A DNA stretch of 64,000 nucleotides from the NCBI GenBank assembly GCA_949825065.1, contig OX463859.1, positions 17,565,220-17,629,219 of the forward strand. The letters run 5' to 3'. Positions 1-12,254 of this stretch are shown one piece after another. The position numbers and the translations under genes are program-made. The notes beneath the pieces were generated by a model that saw nothing but the letters and a program-made list of their open reading frames with translations, was not told where the DNA came from and searched no databases. The stretch is from Odontocerum albicorne. Taxonomy: Eukaryota > Arthropoda > Insecta > Trichoptera > Odontoceridae. Within the stretch, counting starts at the first letter, position 1. Every line of letters begins with the position of its first letter.

Positions 1-145
1 TTTGTCTGACTTAGTGTTCAAGATGTGAGTGGCAAGTGCTTTCTAGAAAGTTATTGAAGACAACCCTTTTTGAGAAGTATTGTCTAAATTTATGTTTAAA
101 TGTGAACATTATACACTACACTCCACCTTAAGTCAACTGTGTTAC

Positions 146-269
146 TTTCACATATTGGAAGATCTACGGATATTTCTTTGAAGTTATATATTCCAATTCA
201 CATATTGGAAGATCTTTCACATATTAGAAGATCTACGGATGTTTCTTTAAAGTTATATATTCCAATTCA
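146..269. repeat. Short direct repeat, about 69-bp unit
   Basis: A unit holding the words CATATTGGAAGATCTACGGA and AAGTTATATATTCCAA occurs at 146 and again at 215. A partial extra copy of its first 18 bases lies at 197-214. No coding signal is seen. Confidence 0.7.
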
Positions 270-454
270 TTTAGATGAAAGTTAACATAAAATATGCATT
301 TCAGATATCTTCCGTGGCCTTGTCAGAAGAATAGGTTTGAAATCTGGTTGGAATTTCATATAATCTTAAAAAAAGGTCCAAGTTTTTTTCACAATAGGTC
401 TGGTCTATTCAAATAAGAAAAAAAATGCAAAAAGCCCGCTTAGATGTAGTATAT

Positions 455-680
455 ACGTCAGAAGTTTTCTAGTTGATAACACACCTGTCTTCAAATTCGG
501 GAGTTGCGGGATCAATTCCCGTTGGAACCGAGATTTTTTAAAAAGTGTTCCTGAATGATTATCACTGGTGGCTTTATTCAACACCTATCTGTTTGGAACA
601 GATCAGATTTCTGTTGGAAGGTATTGTCATATGGCTATACACACAGTTTCTACTGTATACACATAACTGTTAAAAGCGAT
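455..680 (+). mobile_element. SINE-1 copy, degraded
   Basis: A tRNA-like head has an A-box-like stretch (TCTAGTTGATAACACACC, about 468-485) and a B-box-like stretch (GATCAATTCCC, 510-520). The following 150 bp end in a diverged form of the SINE-1 tail (GGAAGGTATTG... then ACTGTATACAC). The same layout recurs at about ten other places in the window. It is not a functional tRNA gene because no cloverleaf with an acceptor stem is visible. Confidence 0.55.
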
Positions 681-1120
681 TCTAAAATCCCATACAATTT
701 TTCAAACATTGTATTCATTTTGATATTAATATATTTTTTAATTACTTTGTCCACTGTCAATGCATTTTTTAAAATTGTATCCTATTTTTCATACAATCTT
801 CAATGAAATTGTAGTTTTCATAAATACAAATTGTGTGGAATATACGTCATGTCCAGTGGGGATTATTCGGGTGTATGCAGTCAGCCATGCGGCTGGATCT
901 GCGTTCACAATTATTATTATATTTCCGATCAATTACTACGACCTACTGAAAAATAAATGGTTTTAAATTCCTGAAAACTATTTTAAGATGTTTAAACTGG
1001 CAATAAGCAAAACCAAATAGATAAGTTCTCTTCCTTTATTGATATTGTCGAAATTCAATGCTTAGACTTCCATTTTTATCTTATTATTAATTGATTTGGT
1101 ATTTATATAATAGAACTCCA
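681..1120. other. AT-rich stretch, nothing recognised
   Basis: Only short chance open frames are present. I see no motif, splice pair or known repeat. Confidence 0.5.
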
Positions 1121-1512
1121 TTTTTAAACAGAATAATTGAACACTTAAATTGAAAAAATCTTCACAATCAACCTAAAAAGAAGTGACAAACCTGTATCGC
1201 TTCACAAAAACATTGTCAAACTGTACTTAATACATTGCTAACCAAGCTTTCACAGCAAAATATTTTACAATATTTGGGTTAAAACTAAAATAAGAACTTA
1301 ATACGAGCCGACTATCCTGATATGTTGGAAATCACCAGCTTTAGTTTTAATCCGTAGATTGTTTAATATTTTACTTTAAAAGCTTGGTAAGCAATGTATT
1401 AAGTACAGTTGGACAATGCTTTTGTAAAGCGAAACAAGCCTGTCACTTTTACTTCAGTTTATTGTGAAAATAAAATAATGCATTTCAGTGTTAAATTATT
1501 CTGTTTAATTTT
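1121..1512. repeat. Long foldback repeat, about 170-bp arms
   Basis: The left arm (about 1121-1291) and right arm (about 1339-1512) are reverse complements with roughly 80 percent identity by eye, around a spacer of about 47 bp. The best block pairs GTACTTAATACATTGCTA on the left with TAGCAATGTATTAAGTAC-like sequence on the right. A 64-codon open frame falls in the right arm and is not convincing as a gene. This may be an old MITE or foldback element. No second copy was seen in the window. Confidence 0.75.
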
Positions 1513-1800
1513 TTTTAGTTGTCAAACAATACTCGTGTGTACATTTTTGGAGATAATATTCATTTTTTTCCTAGAAAAAATCTTTCAGAAAAATAATTAT
1601 TGAATTCGCACAAAGATAATAATTTACAAATAATACTAACAATTGAAACTTCAACTGCCAGTGTTCATCACGTACTCAGTTCAATCATATTAGTTGGTCA
1701 GTGAAAATGCTTTAAATTATGTACGAGTATATGGAGAAAAAAATCTTCACCCTCCTTAAATTTGAGATGGTGGAACTAAATACGTCTTAATCCGAGTTAA

Positions 1801-2044
1801 CTAACGCGTTGTACTCTCGTTACATTTTCACTACCGTGACATTCACAGACGATACCTTTGACTAACGCGTTGTACTCTCGTTACATTTTCACTACTGGGA
1901 CATTCACAGACGATATCTTTGACTAACGCGTTGTACTCTCGGTACATTTTCACTACTGGGACATTGACAGACGATACATTTAACTAATACGTTGTACTCT
2001 CGGTACATTTTCACTACTGGGACATTCACAGACGATACCTTTCA
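1801..2044. repeat. Minisatellite, 61 bp x 4
   Basis: Units begin at 1801, 1862, 1923 and 1984 with CTAACGCGTTGTACTCTC (the last reads CTAATACG). They differ at only a few positions, so the array is fairly young. No transposon ends flank it. Confidence 0.92.
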
Positions 2045-2261
2045 TAAAAGTCTTTTAATTAATCTATCAATTAAATTTAAAAAAAAGTTGTTTGGAATAC
2101 GGCATCATATCTATAAGGCTTGAAAGATAAAAATCGAACAAAGAAAAACTTTTTTAACTAACGACGCAAAATTTCCAATCATCACACGAGTTTTCAAAGG
2201 AAAAACAATGTTTTGTCTATGCAAGTACTAAAATAATCTCAGAGTGCAAAACAATAAAACT

Positions 2262-3058
2262 GCGATTCGTGTTTTTATTATTTTTTAGATCTATTTTTAT
2301 TTTCATATTGTCTATTACAGAGCAACAGCTTGACAAATTACAGAGTCTTCTGTTTGTCGAAGATTTATCTTACCTAAGAAAGTACGATCATATCACTTTA
2401 TACCAGAAGGCACTGAACTGGTTGAACGTGAGAAATAGATACCAAATTCTCATGCTGTATCTCTTGAATAATGACCTTAACTGTCCCGCCGCCCCCTCTT
2501 ATCTCGCCGAAATTTTTCAGCTTCTTTCCGATCATGGACTTGCGCTATGCTCAAACAGAGATTGTTTATTGACCTTTCCAGTTCACCGCTCTTATTTTTT
2601 TACGTCGTCCTTTACTGTCCACGCAGTGAGATTCTGGACCCAGTTACAGCCCAATGTTAGACTTGCTCCGTCCTTGGCATGCTTTAAGAAGCGACTAAAA
2701 AAACTCTTAATTTCTAGTCAGTAATATAATGTGTTTCATTCCTGATTTATTTTCTTTTGCTCTCCACCATCCCTTCCTTTTACTTTAATTGATAATATCT
2801 CACTTTATATGAAAAGTAATGTTTTGGTGATTTTCCGTCATTGTAGAGGGTTTGTGGGCATGTGTTTATAGGTATATATTTATAGGTATATGCTCACGTA
2901 TGTGTTCATGGATTTCGCGGGGATAGATAATCATTTGATTTTTTTTGCGATCATGTAACTTGCTTCATTTACTTTTGTTTGATTGGTTGGAAGAGATTGC
3001 CGCCCAGCAAAAAGGCCGCCAGATTGCATTTGCAATAAAAGTGTTAAATAAATAAACA
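2262..3058 (+). mobile_element. LINE-A 3' fragment
   Basis: The frame from 2269 to 2724 reads the C-terminal end of a non-LTR reverse transcriptase. It has the family words YQKALNWLNVRNR, NCPAAPSYLAE, NRDCLL, FPVHRS and LACFKKRLKKLL, which match the intact copy at 37661-38533. The stop is followed by the conserved LINE-A 3' tail, with a SINE-like GGTTGGAAGAGATTGCC segment near 2984 and an AAATAAATAAA end. A block before SYLRKYDH is deleted relative to the longer copy. It is 5'-truncated and dead. Confidence 0.85.
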
Positions 3059-4300
3059 AATGAGATGATTAATAGGCCTTAAGTGAAAACCATACAGGAC
3101 CAATTTTTTAAATATATTGGGTTCCAATAGGAATAAACCATAAACCCGCCAGACTGGAAGACAGGCGACCAACTAGGTTTCAAAGTCGTTAAAATGTAAG
3201 TATAAAAAAGTATCCTTTTAAAATGGCCAAGAATTTAATTTAATTTAATTTCTAAAATAAATTGAAAACGAAATATATAGGAAGGAATCAAACAGAAGAA
3301 GAAGAAAAAAATGTGAACAATAGCGAACAAATAATTAACAATTTAAAAGCATTTTCAAAAATCCTTTTATTAAAGTTCTCGAGAGTCACACGCGACACCC
3401 ATCTCAGAGTCAAGGTTCAGATATTCTTTCAAGTGTATATTAAGAGAAAATATGTAAAAAGTTTCCTTTTAAAACGACAGATCAAGGTTGTATTGTAATT
3501 TCGAATTTGTGTGCCAAGATCCAACCTTGAGGTATCGCGAAAAATAGGATTTTTTTGGATAAAAATATGAACGATGACATAAAATTAATAATCTCTACAT
3601 TGAATATTCAAACTTTTTTTCTCTTTCGCAAAAAACATTTCGTACTTTGAAAGTTAACACAATGCGATATTCATTTTTTTGTGAGAATGAATTTTGTAGC
3701 TCAGTTATTAGTTTTATATCTTCTTAAAATAATAATATTTATTTATTGACAACACAAATAAAGAAACAGTAGAAAAATGAGACAATTTTATGATATACAT
3801 TTCACCCCATTGACAACAATCAATCCAAACTATATCCTTGTATGACCCTCTCGATCAGCCATTACCCCCAGTGTAAAGAGAATAGAATACTCAATGAAAA
3901 AAATTCAAAACCATATAAAGATAACCCTCGAAAATATCTTGAACACGTCAGATATGACCAAACCTTTCTCATGTATCTATTTCTTATTTAACTTGTAAAA
4001 TTCCTGTCTGGGTCACGTAAGTTTGAAATAACTTTTATTGTTTGTTTAGAAGGTATTTCCCACTTAAAGTTATGGAAAACTAAGTATCCTTTCCTTGAAT
4101 TTAAGCTAAAACTAGGCAAATACAATGCATGTTGCCAGTTCATAAGAAAAGTAATATACCATATACTAAAGACTTCGCGAGAAAATGTTTTTGCGGTTTA
4201 CGTCATTAACCCACTTCGTAACATATGACGTATGAAATTGCCTGTAGCATTTTGGGAATATTTTTTGTTAAAAATGTATTTCATCATCACAGTTGATTTT
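3059..4300. other. AT-rich stretch, nothing recognised
   Basis: One 78-codon frame (3262-3498) is Lys/Asn-rich and has no recognisable domain; I treat it as chance. There is no repeat that I could match elsewhere in the window. Confidence 0.5.
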
Positions 4301-4302
4301 TC

Positions 4303-4510
4303 TAATTCCACAAGGTCCTTACCCTAATTTAATGTGACATAACTTACCCTTTTCTTATTCCACAAGGTCCTTACCCTAATTTAATGTGACATAACCTACC
4401 CTTTTCTAATTCCACAAGGTCTTTACCCTAATTTAATGTGACATAACGTAACCTTTTCTAATTCCACAAGGTCCTTACCCTTATTTAATGTGGCCTAACC
4501 TAACATTTTT
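4303..4510. repeat. Minisatellite, 52 bp x 4
   Basis: The word CCACAAGGTC recurs at 4308, 4360, 4412 and 4464, followed each time by CTTACCCTAATTTAATGTG. The units are nearly identical. Confidence 0.92.
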
Positions 4511-5450
4511 TAATATTGTACCACAATTTGTCGTCTATAATGCTCGTCTCAGATAATGGACATATGTTACAATTCAGTTCAACGTTTTTCAAATCAAAAT
4601 CTCGTCTAAAACAAGTAGTTTTGTTCGAATGACGAAAATCAAGATTTACTTGTCTTTAATATTAAAATTAATTTAAATTCTGACCAAAGAAAGAGTAAAT
4701 AATTTAAATAAATATTCTCAAAGGTGCGGTGCGTAGAAGTAAATATTATATCACCAAATTTACATATGGAAAAATTAACACTTTTTTGTTAATTTAATCA
4801 GTTCTTTGCTGAGAGTCGAAAAAGATATGTAAATATTTGGAGACTTTTTAAATATTTTTTTGTTCGAAAATATTTGTTACCCATCGCAAAGGTAATTATT
4901 TTTTTGATTATTGTTATTCGTTTGTTTAACTGGCAAGAATTTATAGTACAAACTAAAATTAGAAGCAGTTAAACCTGAAACGTTTCGCCGAGTTTTTTTA
5001 GTATTGTGTAAATATGACTCCTGTCATATCAGCACTATGCTTGATACGAGTATACCACATCTAATTATTTATTAGAGACAAAAAGCATATGTGATACTTT
5101 TCATGCCTGAAAATGGCATATTCATGCATTTAAATAACCACAGTTCTCACCAAAATATAATAATAATTTTATTTCAGCAAAAGATAAAAATGGGCAATAT
5201 TTCTGATGAAGATTTCCCACAGGTACAAAAAATATAATTAATCATCATATAAAACAGGCATGGCCAGCCTACGACCCGTGAGCTATATTTTTATAAGTCT
5301 TAAAATAAATAATAAAATAGTTGTTTCATAATAATAGCGACACTCTCAATCACATGAAGAAGATTTATAGATATATAAAAATATGTGTTATTTAAATGTG
5401 ACTCGAAATTGTTGGAACATAAAAATATAATTAGAAAAAATAAGAAAATT
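4511..5450. other. AT-rich stretch with a hAT-like scrap
   Basis: Mostly featureless. Near 5255-5290, CAGGCATGGCCAGCCTACGA followed by CCCGTGAGC resembles the ends of non-autonomous hAT elements, but no matching opposite end is visible. Confidence 0.35.
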
Positions 5451-5453
5451 GAT

Positions 5454-5865
5454 AATATTCCGCTAATGTGCTGTCCTTCCACGTCTCCAGAAACCGCAAA
5501 CCTCTCCAAACTGTCTCCTTGGCCACGAGCAATATGCCCATAGAATCGGAGGACCGTTCGAAGGTAAATTGTCGACAATCTGTCGGTGATTTTCAGTTCT
5601 TCGAGAATGGAGATGTTAGTTCGCCTTGCTGTCCATGGAATTCGTACCATTTCAAATGCATCTATTCTACATCTCTCACTTGCTCTCAGAGTCTAAGTGT
5701 CCGTGCAATAAATGAATATTGCGAAGACGAGAGACTTAACAAGGCGATAGATCTGCTCTTACATATTTTTTCTAGCTTTGACATCACATTTTTTGCCATA
5801 CCAGTTCATTTTTTCACCTCAGCCTCGCATCCTCCATTGTTGGTAATACTGTAACCTAAGTAAAT
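5454..5865 (-). mobile_element. RTE-D LINE, 3' part of ORF
   Basis: On the minus strand 5454-5650 reads RIPWTARRTNISILEELKI, then a GHIAR motif and SLERFAVSGDVEG, the typical post-RT C-terminal region of an RTE-type endonuclease/reverse transcriptase. Sequence up to 5865 continues into the upstream part of the same ORF (KLINIW- and GGCEAEVK-like words) with frameshifts. A second copy in the same orientation lies at 31340-31935. It is truncated and non-functional. Confidence 0.75.
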
Positions 5866-5964
5866 ACAGAGACACAGTCATAAGAGATAAAAATAACTAC
5901 ACTAATACAGAATGAATTTTTGTTAGTCTTTGCAAGTAGACCTGCCCTGAAATAATACCACTGT

Positions 5965-7110
5965 TCATGCAGCTATGTCATACAAACATATCATCACGCC
6001 GTGTCCCTTGCGGGGTAGGCAGAGACAACATAGCTCCAAACTTTTAAATATAAGCCCACAACGTTGGTCTCTTCTGTATTCATACATCTCGATTTATACA
6101 TGCATATCATCACGCCGTATACCTTACGAAAAGAACAGATCTCCAAACTTTTCTACCCATGCACACCACTTTCGCTTCTTTCACTTTCATACATCTCGTC
6201 ATACGCAATTTTCTATTATTCATATTTCTCTCTTAACCTTCTTTCATAATTTGGTCAATTTAATCCAACCATGTATTCCTCGATCAACCTCGTTCATGCA
6301 TGTCTTCCACTTCTGACTTATATACTCGCATAGTCATTCATTCGTTATTCATTCTCACCACATATGCAAATCATCTTAACCCTCCTTTCTTTATCTTACA
6401 TAAAACATCCATTTTAAACATGCGTTAAATTCTGATGTATTCATTCGGCCTTCTTTCATACACTGACACTTCAAATTTTCTCAGTGCACCCATCTCCACA
6501 GCATTCATATTACTTTTATCCTTCAGCTCCCAAGTCCAAGTTTATTTTCCATACGTCAAGATGAGCACCAACTCACTACGAGTATTATGTATTATCACTT
6601 TTGCTAATTTTGATACAGCGCGTTTGTTGAATATTCATTTAAATGCGCCATTTACCTTATTTCCTGTCGCTACGTTTCTTTCAATGTCCTTTTCAGCTCG
6701 CTCATCATTTATAAACGTACTGCTCAGGGAATAACCTTTGATTTCGCTACATTCATTTTCTAACTTTTTACTAGGCATCTCGCAAAGAGCTCACTTATCG
6801 TATCTCTGAAATCGCTGTCATTTCCAACAATCATTACCATGTCATCAGCATTGACAGGTCCATATTCATTGAATTCATTCATTATTACCCCGCTCCCATC
6901 ATCTTTTAAATCTTGCACATGTGAATCTTCATATATAAATGAAATAACCAAAGTGGCATCATACACCCTTGTTTTACACCTTTAGTATTTTTGAACCACT
7001 CAATCAATTTATCATTTACTCTTACTTATTTATCATTCACGTCATAATTTTTCATTACTTTTGTTCAATTTCTCTCTTTTAACACGACCATTCGTATTTT
7101 CTAAGTCAAT
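5965..7110 (-). mobile_element. RTE-C LINE, long decayed copy
   Basis: The 3' tip is at the left, with the plus-strand motif CATATCATCACGCCG...GGGGTAGGCAGAGA seen at the 3' end of every RTE-C copy. Going right, the reverse complement passes through the C-terminal region, then 6760-6966 reads a reverse transcriptase piece with an NADDMVMIV active-site variant (usual form F/YADD) followed by DSDFRDTISELF. It has many frameshifts. This is the longest RTE-C copy here. Confidence 0.75.
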
Positions 7111-7264
7111 GCACAAAATACATTTTTTCTTTTTCCAAACATTTCTCAGACATGTTCCTTATCACAAAACTATAAAAAATGAGATCTTAGTGCGTTTTAT
7201 CGTATCGATATTTAAGCAACTAAGCTTAAATGTATACCATAGATCAACTCACTACCATTTATGA

Positions 7265-7690
7265 TATCTATTCGGTAAGATTCCTGTCCCTTAATAGACC
7301 CATAATACGACTCTAAGCTTGATCAGTAGACCTTTTGTTCAATAGTATAATAAAATAGCAAAAATAAACAAATACATGTACTAAATAAGGCAATAATAAC
7401 ACGTTGATACTTAATCTTCATTTTGAAGAGTGTATTCTCGTGTGATTGAGTTAATTTTAGGAAAGTATCCAGATTTTCTCTTCATATTATCCTTATATGG
7501 AGTAATGAAGTGTGAGTTTTAGCGATTAAGGATAGTTAACTTGTAAGTCATGTTTATTAATTACACTGGTAACGAAAATAGGAATAACATATGTGAAACA
7601 ATTTAAAATTTAACTCAAGATAATGACAAGTTAAAGAACTACTTTCAAGCGTATTTTTTAATTGTGGTGGTCTACTTAGGAGTGCCGTGT
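7265..7690. other. Unassigned AT-rich stretch
   Basis: I see no gene, repeat family or splice-bounded coding segment. Confidence 0.4.
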
Positions 7691-7699
7691 TATTTTGAA

Positions 7700-8065
7700 A
7701 GATAGTAGATTTGTGCCACCTAGATTGGATCACTCATGCAATGGAGCAACTGCCGAATGAATCCTCAGCTTCAGTGATGGGATGGACTGGAGATATTTGT
7801 GAGATAAGAAGTTGTGGCCATCTCCGTTCCCAGACGCAGATTCCTATCGTCCTTGATGTAACGATGGGAATCTCCATAATGATGGCGCTTACTATCCGGT
7901 ATGTTAGTGAAATTAGCAGTCTCCACATTTTGAGACTGTGTGGAGACGTCTTTCCCCGATTGAGGCCGGGCAACTAGTGAAAGAGTTTTCCTCGACCCTC
8001 TTCATGAATCGTTTTTCATTTCTTCTATCACTGGGTGGGGAACAAAGTGACTTCGCTGCAAGTAT
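7700..8065. other. GC-richer segment, origin unknown
   Basis: Base composition is clearly richer in G and C than the flanks. Overlapping open frames exist on both strands: 88 codons plus from 7711, 79 codons minus 7734-7973, and 67 codons plus from 7938. None shows a domain I recognise. It could be a decayed LINE ORF or a host exon. No tandem repeat is present, and no second copy was found in the window. Confidence 0.4.
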
Positions 8066-8078
8066 TAACACTTGGAGC

Positions 8079-8107
8079 AAAACCCAACCCAACCCAACCC
8101 AACCCAA
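8079..8107. repeat. (AACCC)n pentanucleotide run
   Basis: Five perfect or near-perfect AACCC units follow directly after the GC-richer segment. The run is short and looks like an ordinary microsatellite. Confidence 0.85.
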
Positions 8108-9600
8108 ATACCTTTTTCTATGTAAATTGTTTCAAGTTTGAGCAAAAGTCATTATACCATTTTTAACAATAGAGTATTTAAAGTGTGTCAACTAAATCGG
8201 TTCACAATTTCATGCTGTTCATGGATAATCTCACAATTTAAGACGAAGAAACAACACAGCGACTTGAAATAAAACAACAAATACCGTGTGGTTGCTGTTT
8301 TATTGTGATATGGCCGTGTACCAATTATTGCTCGCGATAAAACTCACCCGCAAGTCACTAAAAAAGGCCATAAGAGAGTTCTAAAAATGTAACGTCCTAC
8401 AACATAGTAAAGAAAAATGTTGTAAATAAGAACTTATAAAATTTAAAAAACTTGAATTTATTAAATTATTTTTAAAATCAACCATAGTAACTATCACATT
8501 ACACACAGAAAATTAAGATAACGAAGGATAAAGGAAACAATCTAAATTAAATTTCATTCTTGTCACCTTTTTATAGTATCGTATTGTAAAAAAGACATTA
8601 ATCGCCTATATTCTTGCCAATGCATGCTGGACTTTCCAACAATGCGAGACACGCTCGCCTGCTAACACTTAACATACCTGTCAGCGGACATGACCATTGA
8701 TCGATTATAACTTGCGTTTTGTGTTTATTTGTAAAATAAAGTAATCACTACGAATTGAACTTTATGTTACACAACAGATGAAACGTGTACGAACGATTTT
8801 TCAAAATTGTATTTTCTTCTCTTATTTCTTTATGCTTCCACCCCTCCCTTATCTTTGTTCAACGCACCTTAATTGCACCCGAGGCTACTACCGCATTCCT
8901 AATTTGTTCTAGCACCCTCCAGAAGCACTGAATTAATTGAACAAGCTCAGAATAATCATCTTAACAATTTTATATAAAATCAATAAGTTCGGTAATTTCA
9001 TAAGTAGTATGCCGAATATTTTACAGGCTTTAATCTTTAAAAAATCGCGTTATTTTAAATTGCTAGGCTAGATACCTTATTTGAGGTATGCAATAAGTTG
9101 GATCCAGAACAAAAATCAAATTCTTGAAAATATTGCTTTTTTTTTATTATTGAAGATCCTATAACTTGGCGTTGTAACTGTTTTGTAAGATATTAAAATT
9201 ATTTGCAAGATATTAAAATTAATTATTCATTACATTGTAGTTTTGTATATTTATCTTTTAAAGCTTTATGTCTAGTGATATATATGTTACTGGAAATGGG
9301 TACTAAGTCCATTAACACTGATTTTAATCACTTTATTATGTTAACTGTCGCCTAGAGTTCATTTTATGTATTGTTTTATATTTTTATCCATTCACCTTCG
9401 TCTCTCAACTGCCGTGCCATATTTTTCTTCTGATCTGCCACTTCAGTATTCACATTCCCACGATGATACATATTATGCAAAAGAAAAATAATTACGTGAT
9501 ATTTTCAAGGCTTCAAACTTGATTCAATATTTTTTTCATTATTGAGAAAGGTTTTTTCTCTTTACTTCTGAAATTTTTGCTACAATCGTGCTCATTTTGA
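8108..9600. other. Intergenic or intronic, nothing recognised
   Basis: An AT-rich stretch with a few GC-richer patches (about 8620-8700 and 8830-8940). No frame longer than 60 codons and no matched repeat. Confidence 0.45.
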
Positions 9601-9639
9601 TACAATCATAGCTGATGACACTTCTTGGTTGCAATACAA

Positions 9640-9735
9640 GATTTTTTTTGTTGGTTGGAACAGATTGCCACATATCAACACATCAGCTAGGTTGTATTGT
9701 ATACAACGAATGTATAATACAATGCGATTGGTTTT
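9640..9735 (+). mobile_element. SINE-1 tail fragment
   Basis: TTGGTTGGAACAGATTGCCA, then GGTTGTATTGTATACAACGA and TATAATAC, match the SINE-1 3' end. The tRNA-like head is missing (5' truncation). Confidence 0.7.
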
Positions 9736-9834
9736 TACATTGTTTTTACTCATTATTTAAAATTATTCTTGGTCGTGTTGGTGTTGTTAAGCGTCGTAAT
9801 TTCCTGATGAATCTTGAACTAAGGGGATGATTTG

Positions 9835-10230
9835 CCTCCACTCCTCACGGCTCTGAGTCATAATAAGTGCAGCTTCAAGGAGAAAATAGTCATCCCTTAC
9901 TGGGGACCGTATTCTTACTCGACCCAACGTCAATTAAGTTGGAAAGCGAAGCTGTGTCGTGGAATTTTGTTTTTTCTTTATTTTTCTCTCCTTTAAATGA
10001 GAGCTGATGCACACCAGCAAACTCACTGACCTGTACTGGATCTGATTAAACACCGAAGTGAGACGATCGGAGCACACCTGCATTTTTTAAAATAGGTATG
10101 ACCGAGGTCATAGATATTCTTATACTCCCGAAGCAGAAAAACCTGTGTCATTCACAGTGCAGGGTTCGAACCGACGACTTTCTGTTCGGAAATCCAATGT
10201 GTTACCGCACGGTCATGCACCTCAACACTT
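9835..10230 (-). mobile_element. SINE-2 copy
   Basis: The head lies at the right. Reverse-complemented, 10230 leftward reads a tRNA-like head with GTGCGGTAACACA and the B box GGTTCGAACCC (about 10160-10172). The body, with CTGTACTGGATCTGAT and ACACCAGCAAACTCAC on the plus strand (about 10010-10046), matches the copies at 20165, 20600, 51440 and 52735. The 3' end has the GACGTTGG-type segment near 9925. A complete element is about 300-390 bp. Confidence 0.75.
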
Positions 10231-10489
10231 AGTGTCACTACCGACGTCTTCAAGCTACGAAGATAATATAATGTTGCAATATGCAAAGAAATAATATTTC
10301 ATAAATAAAATTAATTTAATAATATGCGTGTTGTGTTTATGTACTCTGAGATAAATAAAGAAAATAATATGATTATTCATATTTTGTATTGTTTCCCTGC
10401 GTAATGATGCTGGCCATTTAATATTTTTTTATATATTTAATTACAACTTTAAAGTGTAGGTACATGTTACTATTGTTATTATTTTTCTT

Positions 10490-11230
10490 GATTATCGAGA
10501 TCAAAGATACAATGCCGATATGTATTGTTTTATCTAGGGATAGCAAAGATACAATGCCGCTTTGTATTGTTTTATTTAGGGATAGCAAAGATAGAATGCC
10601 GGTTTTATTATTTTATTTAGATACACAGTCAATTTATTGTTTTATTTAGGTACACCAAAGATACACTGTTGATATTTATTATTTTAGTTGGGGATAACAA
10701 AGACACAAAGCCGATTTTATTGTTTAATTTTGATTAACAAAGATATAATGCCAATATTAATTATTTTCTTTAGGTACACCAAATATACTGTTTCTCTGTT
10801 TGTTATTTTTTTTGGGAATAACAAAGATACAATGTTGATTTTATTATTATTTTGATTAACAAATATACAATGTTAAAATTTACTGCTTTATTTAGGTACA
10901 CTAAATACATAATGACGATATTTACTATTTTATTTAAGAATAACAAAGATACCTTGCCTATATTTATAGTTTTATTTTTATTAATAAAGATTATAATATT
11001 TATATTATTATTGCCAATATTTATTATTTTATTTAGGTACGCCAAAGCTACAATTCCTATATTTATTATTTTATTAAGCTACGCCAAAGATACAATTCCT
11101 ATATTTATTATTTTAATAAGCTTCGCCAAAAATACAATTCCTATATTTATTATTTTATTAAGCTACAACAAAGAAGCAATGCCTTTATTTGTTTATTTAT
11201 TGAGGTACGCCAAAGATACGAGTAGAATGT
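10490..11230. repeat. Degenerate minisatellite, about 37-45 bp units
   Basis: The phrase ACAAAGATACAATGCC with TTTATTATTTTATTTAGG recurs through the block with variable spacing and many changes. It runs into the regular 41-bp array to the right, and looks like the older edge of the same satellite. Confidence 0.85.
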
Positions 11231-11231
11231 T

Positions 11232-11559
11232 GATATTTTATTTAGGAACACCAAAGATACGAGTGCAATATCGATATTTTATTTAGGAACACCGAAGATA
11301 CGAGTGCAATGTCGATATTTTATTTAGGAACACCAAAGATACGAGTGCAATATCGATATTTTATTTAGTAACACCAAAGATACGGGTGCAATGTCGATAT
11401 TTTATTTAGGAACACCAAAGATACGAGTGCAATATCGATATTTTATTTAGTAACACCAAAGATACGGGTGCAATGTCGATATTTTATTTAGGAACACCAA
11501 AGATACGAGTGCAATATCGATATTTTATTTAGTAACACCAAAGATACAATACCGGTATT
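11232..11559. repeat. Minisatellite, 41 bp x 8 with 82-bp dimers
   Basis: GATATTTTATTTAG starts units at 11232, 11273, 11314, 11355, 11396, 11437, 11478 and 11519, all exactly 41 bp apart. From 11314 two unit types alternate (AGGAACACC with CGAGTGCAATATC; AGTAACACC with CGGGTGCAATGTC), giving an 82-bp higher-order period. Confidence 0.93.
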
Positions 11560-11599
11560 AATTATTTTATTTTAGTACACAAAATCTATAATACCGATT

Positions 11600-12250
11600 A
11601 TTTAATTTATTTTATAGAACACTTATAGGGAAAAAATACATTCAAAATAAATTATTTCTAAATGATACCAACGATTAAAATTCTTATTACCGATGTTTAT
11701 TTATTATTTTTTAACTGCCGTAGTTTAAAAAAAAGACAATAGGAATTTTACCAAAAAAAGATACTGAAAAAATCTAATGAAAACAACAAATATATTAAAC
11801 TTTAAAAAGCGAAGCGCAAATTGTGGCCATTTAACCAATTCTCGGTGGGCCGCCACGGCGCGCCGTCTTAACGGAATATGGTTATGAATTGATTGAGTCA
11901 ATCTGATCGATATGGCCAGGGCGAAATATCATACATGTTTTTGTGTCCCCATCAGGAGCGGTTGGTTCCATAAAAAAACTAAGATAATATACACAGCAAT
12001 ATGCTTCAACAGTACATATATTTGTAAACAAACCTTTTCATTAGTGGAAATATTTTTTAAAACTAACAAAGTTCTCGAAATATCCTCCTTGCAACAATTA
12101 ACTAGAAACCAATTAATAGTAACTTGAGTATTCAAAAATCGATGTTTTTTTTAAGATCCAGTTACGTAATAAATAATTCAAAAGTTATACTACTTTTTTA
12201 GTTATTTTTTAAATACATCCCGATAAGGATATAGCACTAACTGACAGTTA
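11600..12250. other. Unassigned stretch
   Basis: AT-rich. A short GC-rich patch at 11845-11870 (CGGTGGGCCGCCACGG, then CGCGCCGTC) stands out but has no partner or frame. Overlapping frames of 68-71 codons at 11912-12135 are not recognisable. Confidence 0.4.
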
Positions 12251-12254
12251 AACG

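Noticed and set aside
455..560. tRNA gene
   Set aside because: A-box and B-box words are present but no full cloverleaf; the same unit recurs with a LINE-like tail, so it is a SINE head. The same holds for the other tRNA-like spots.
8079..8107. Telomere-like (TTGGG)n repeat
   Set aside because: Only five units in the interior of AT-rich DNA. The usual insect telomere is TTAGG, so this is a plain microsatellite.
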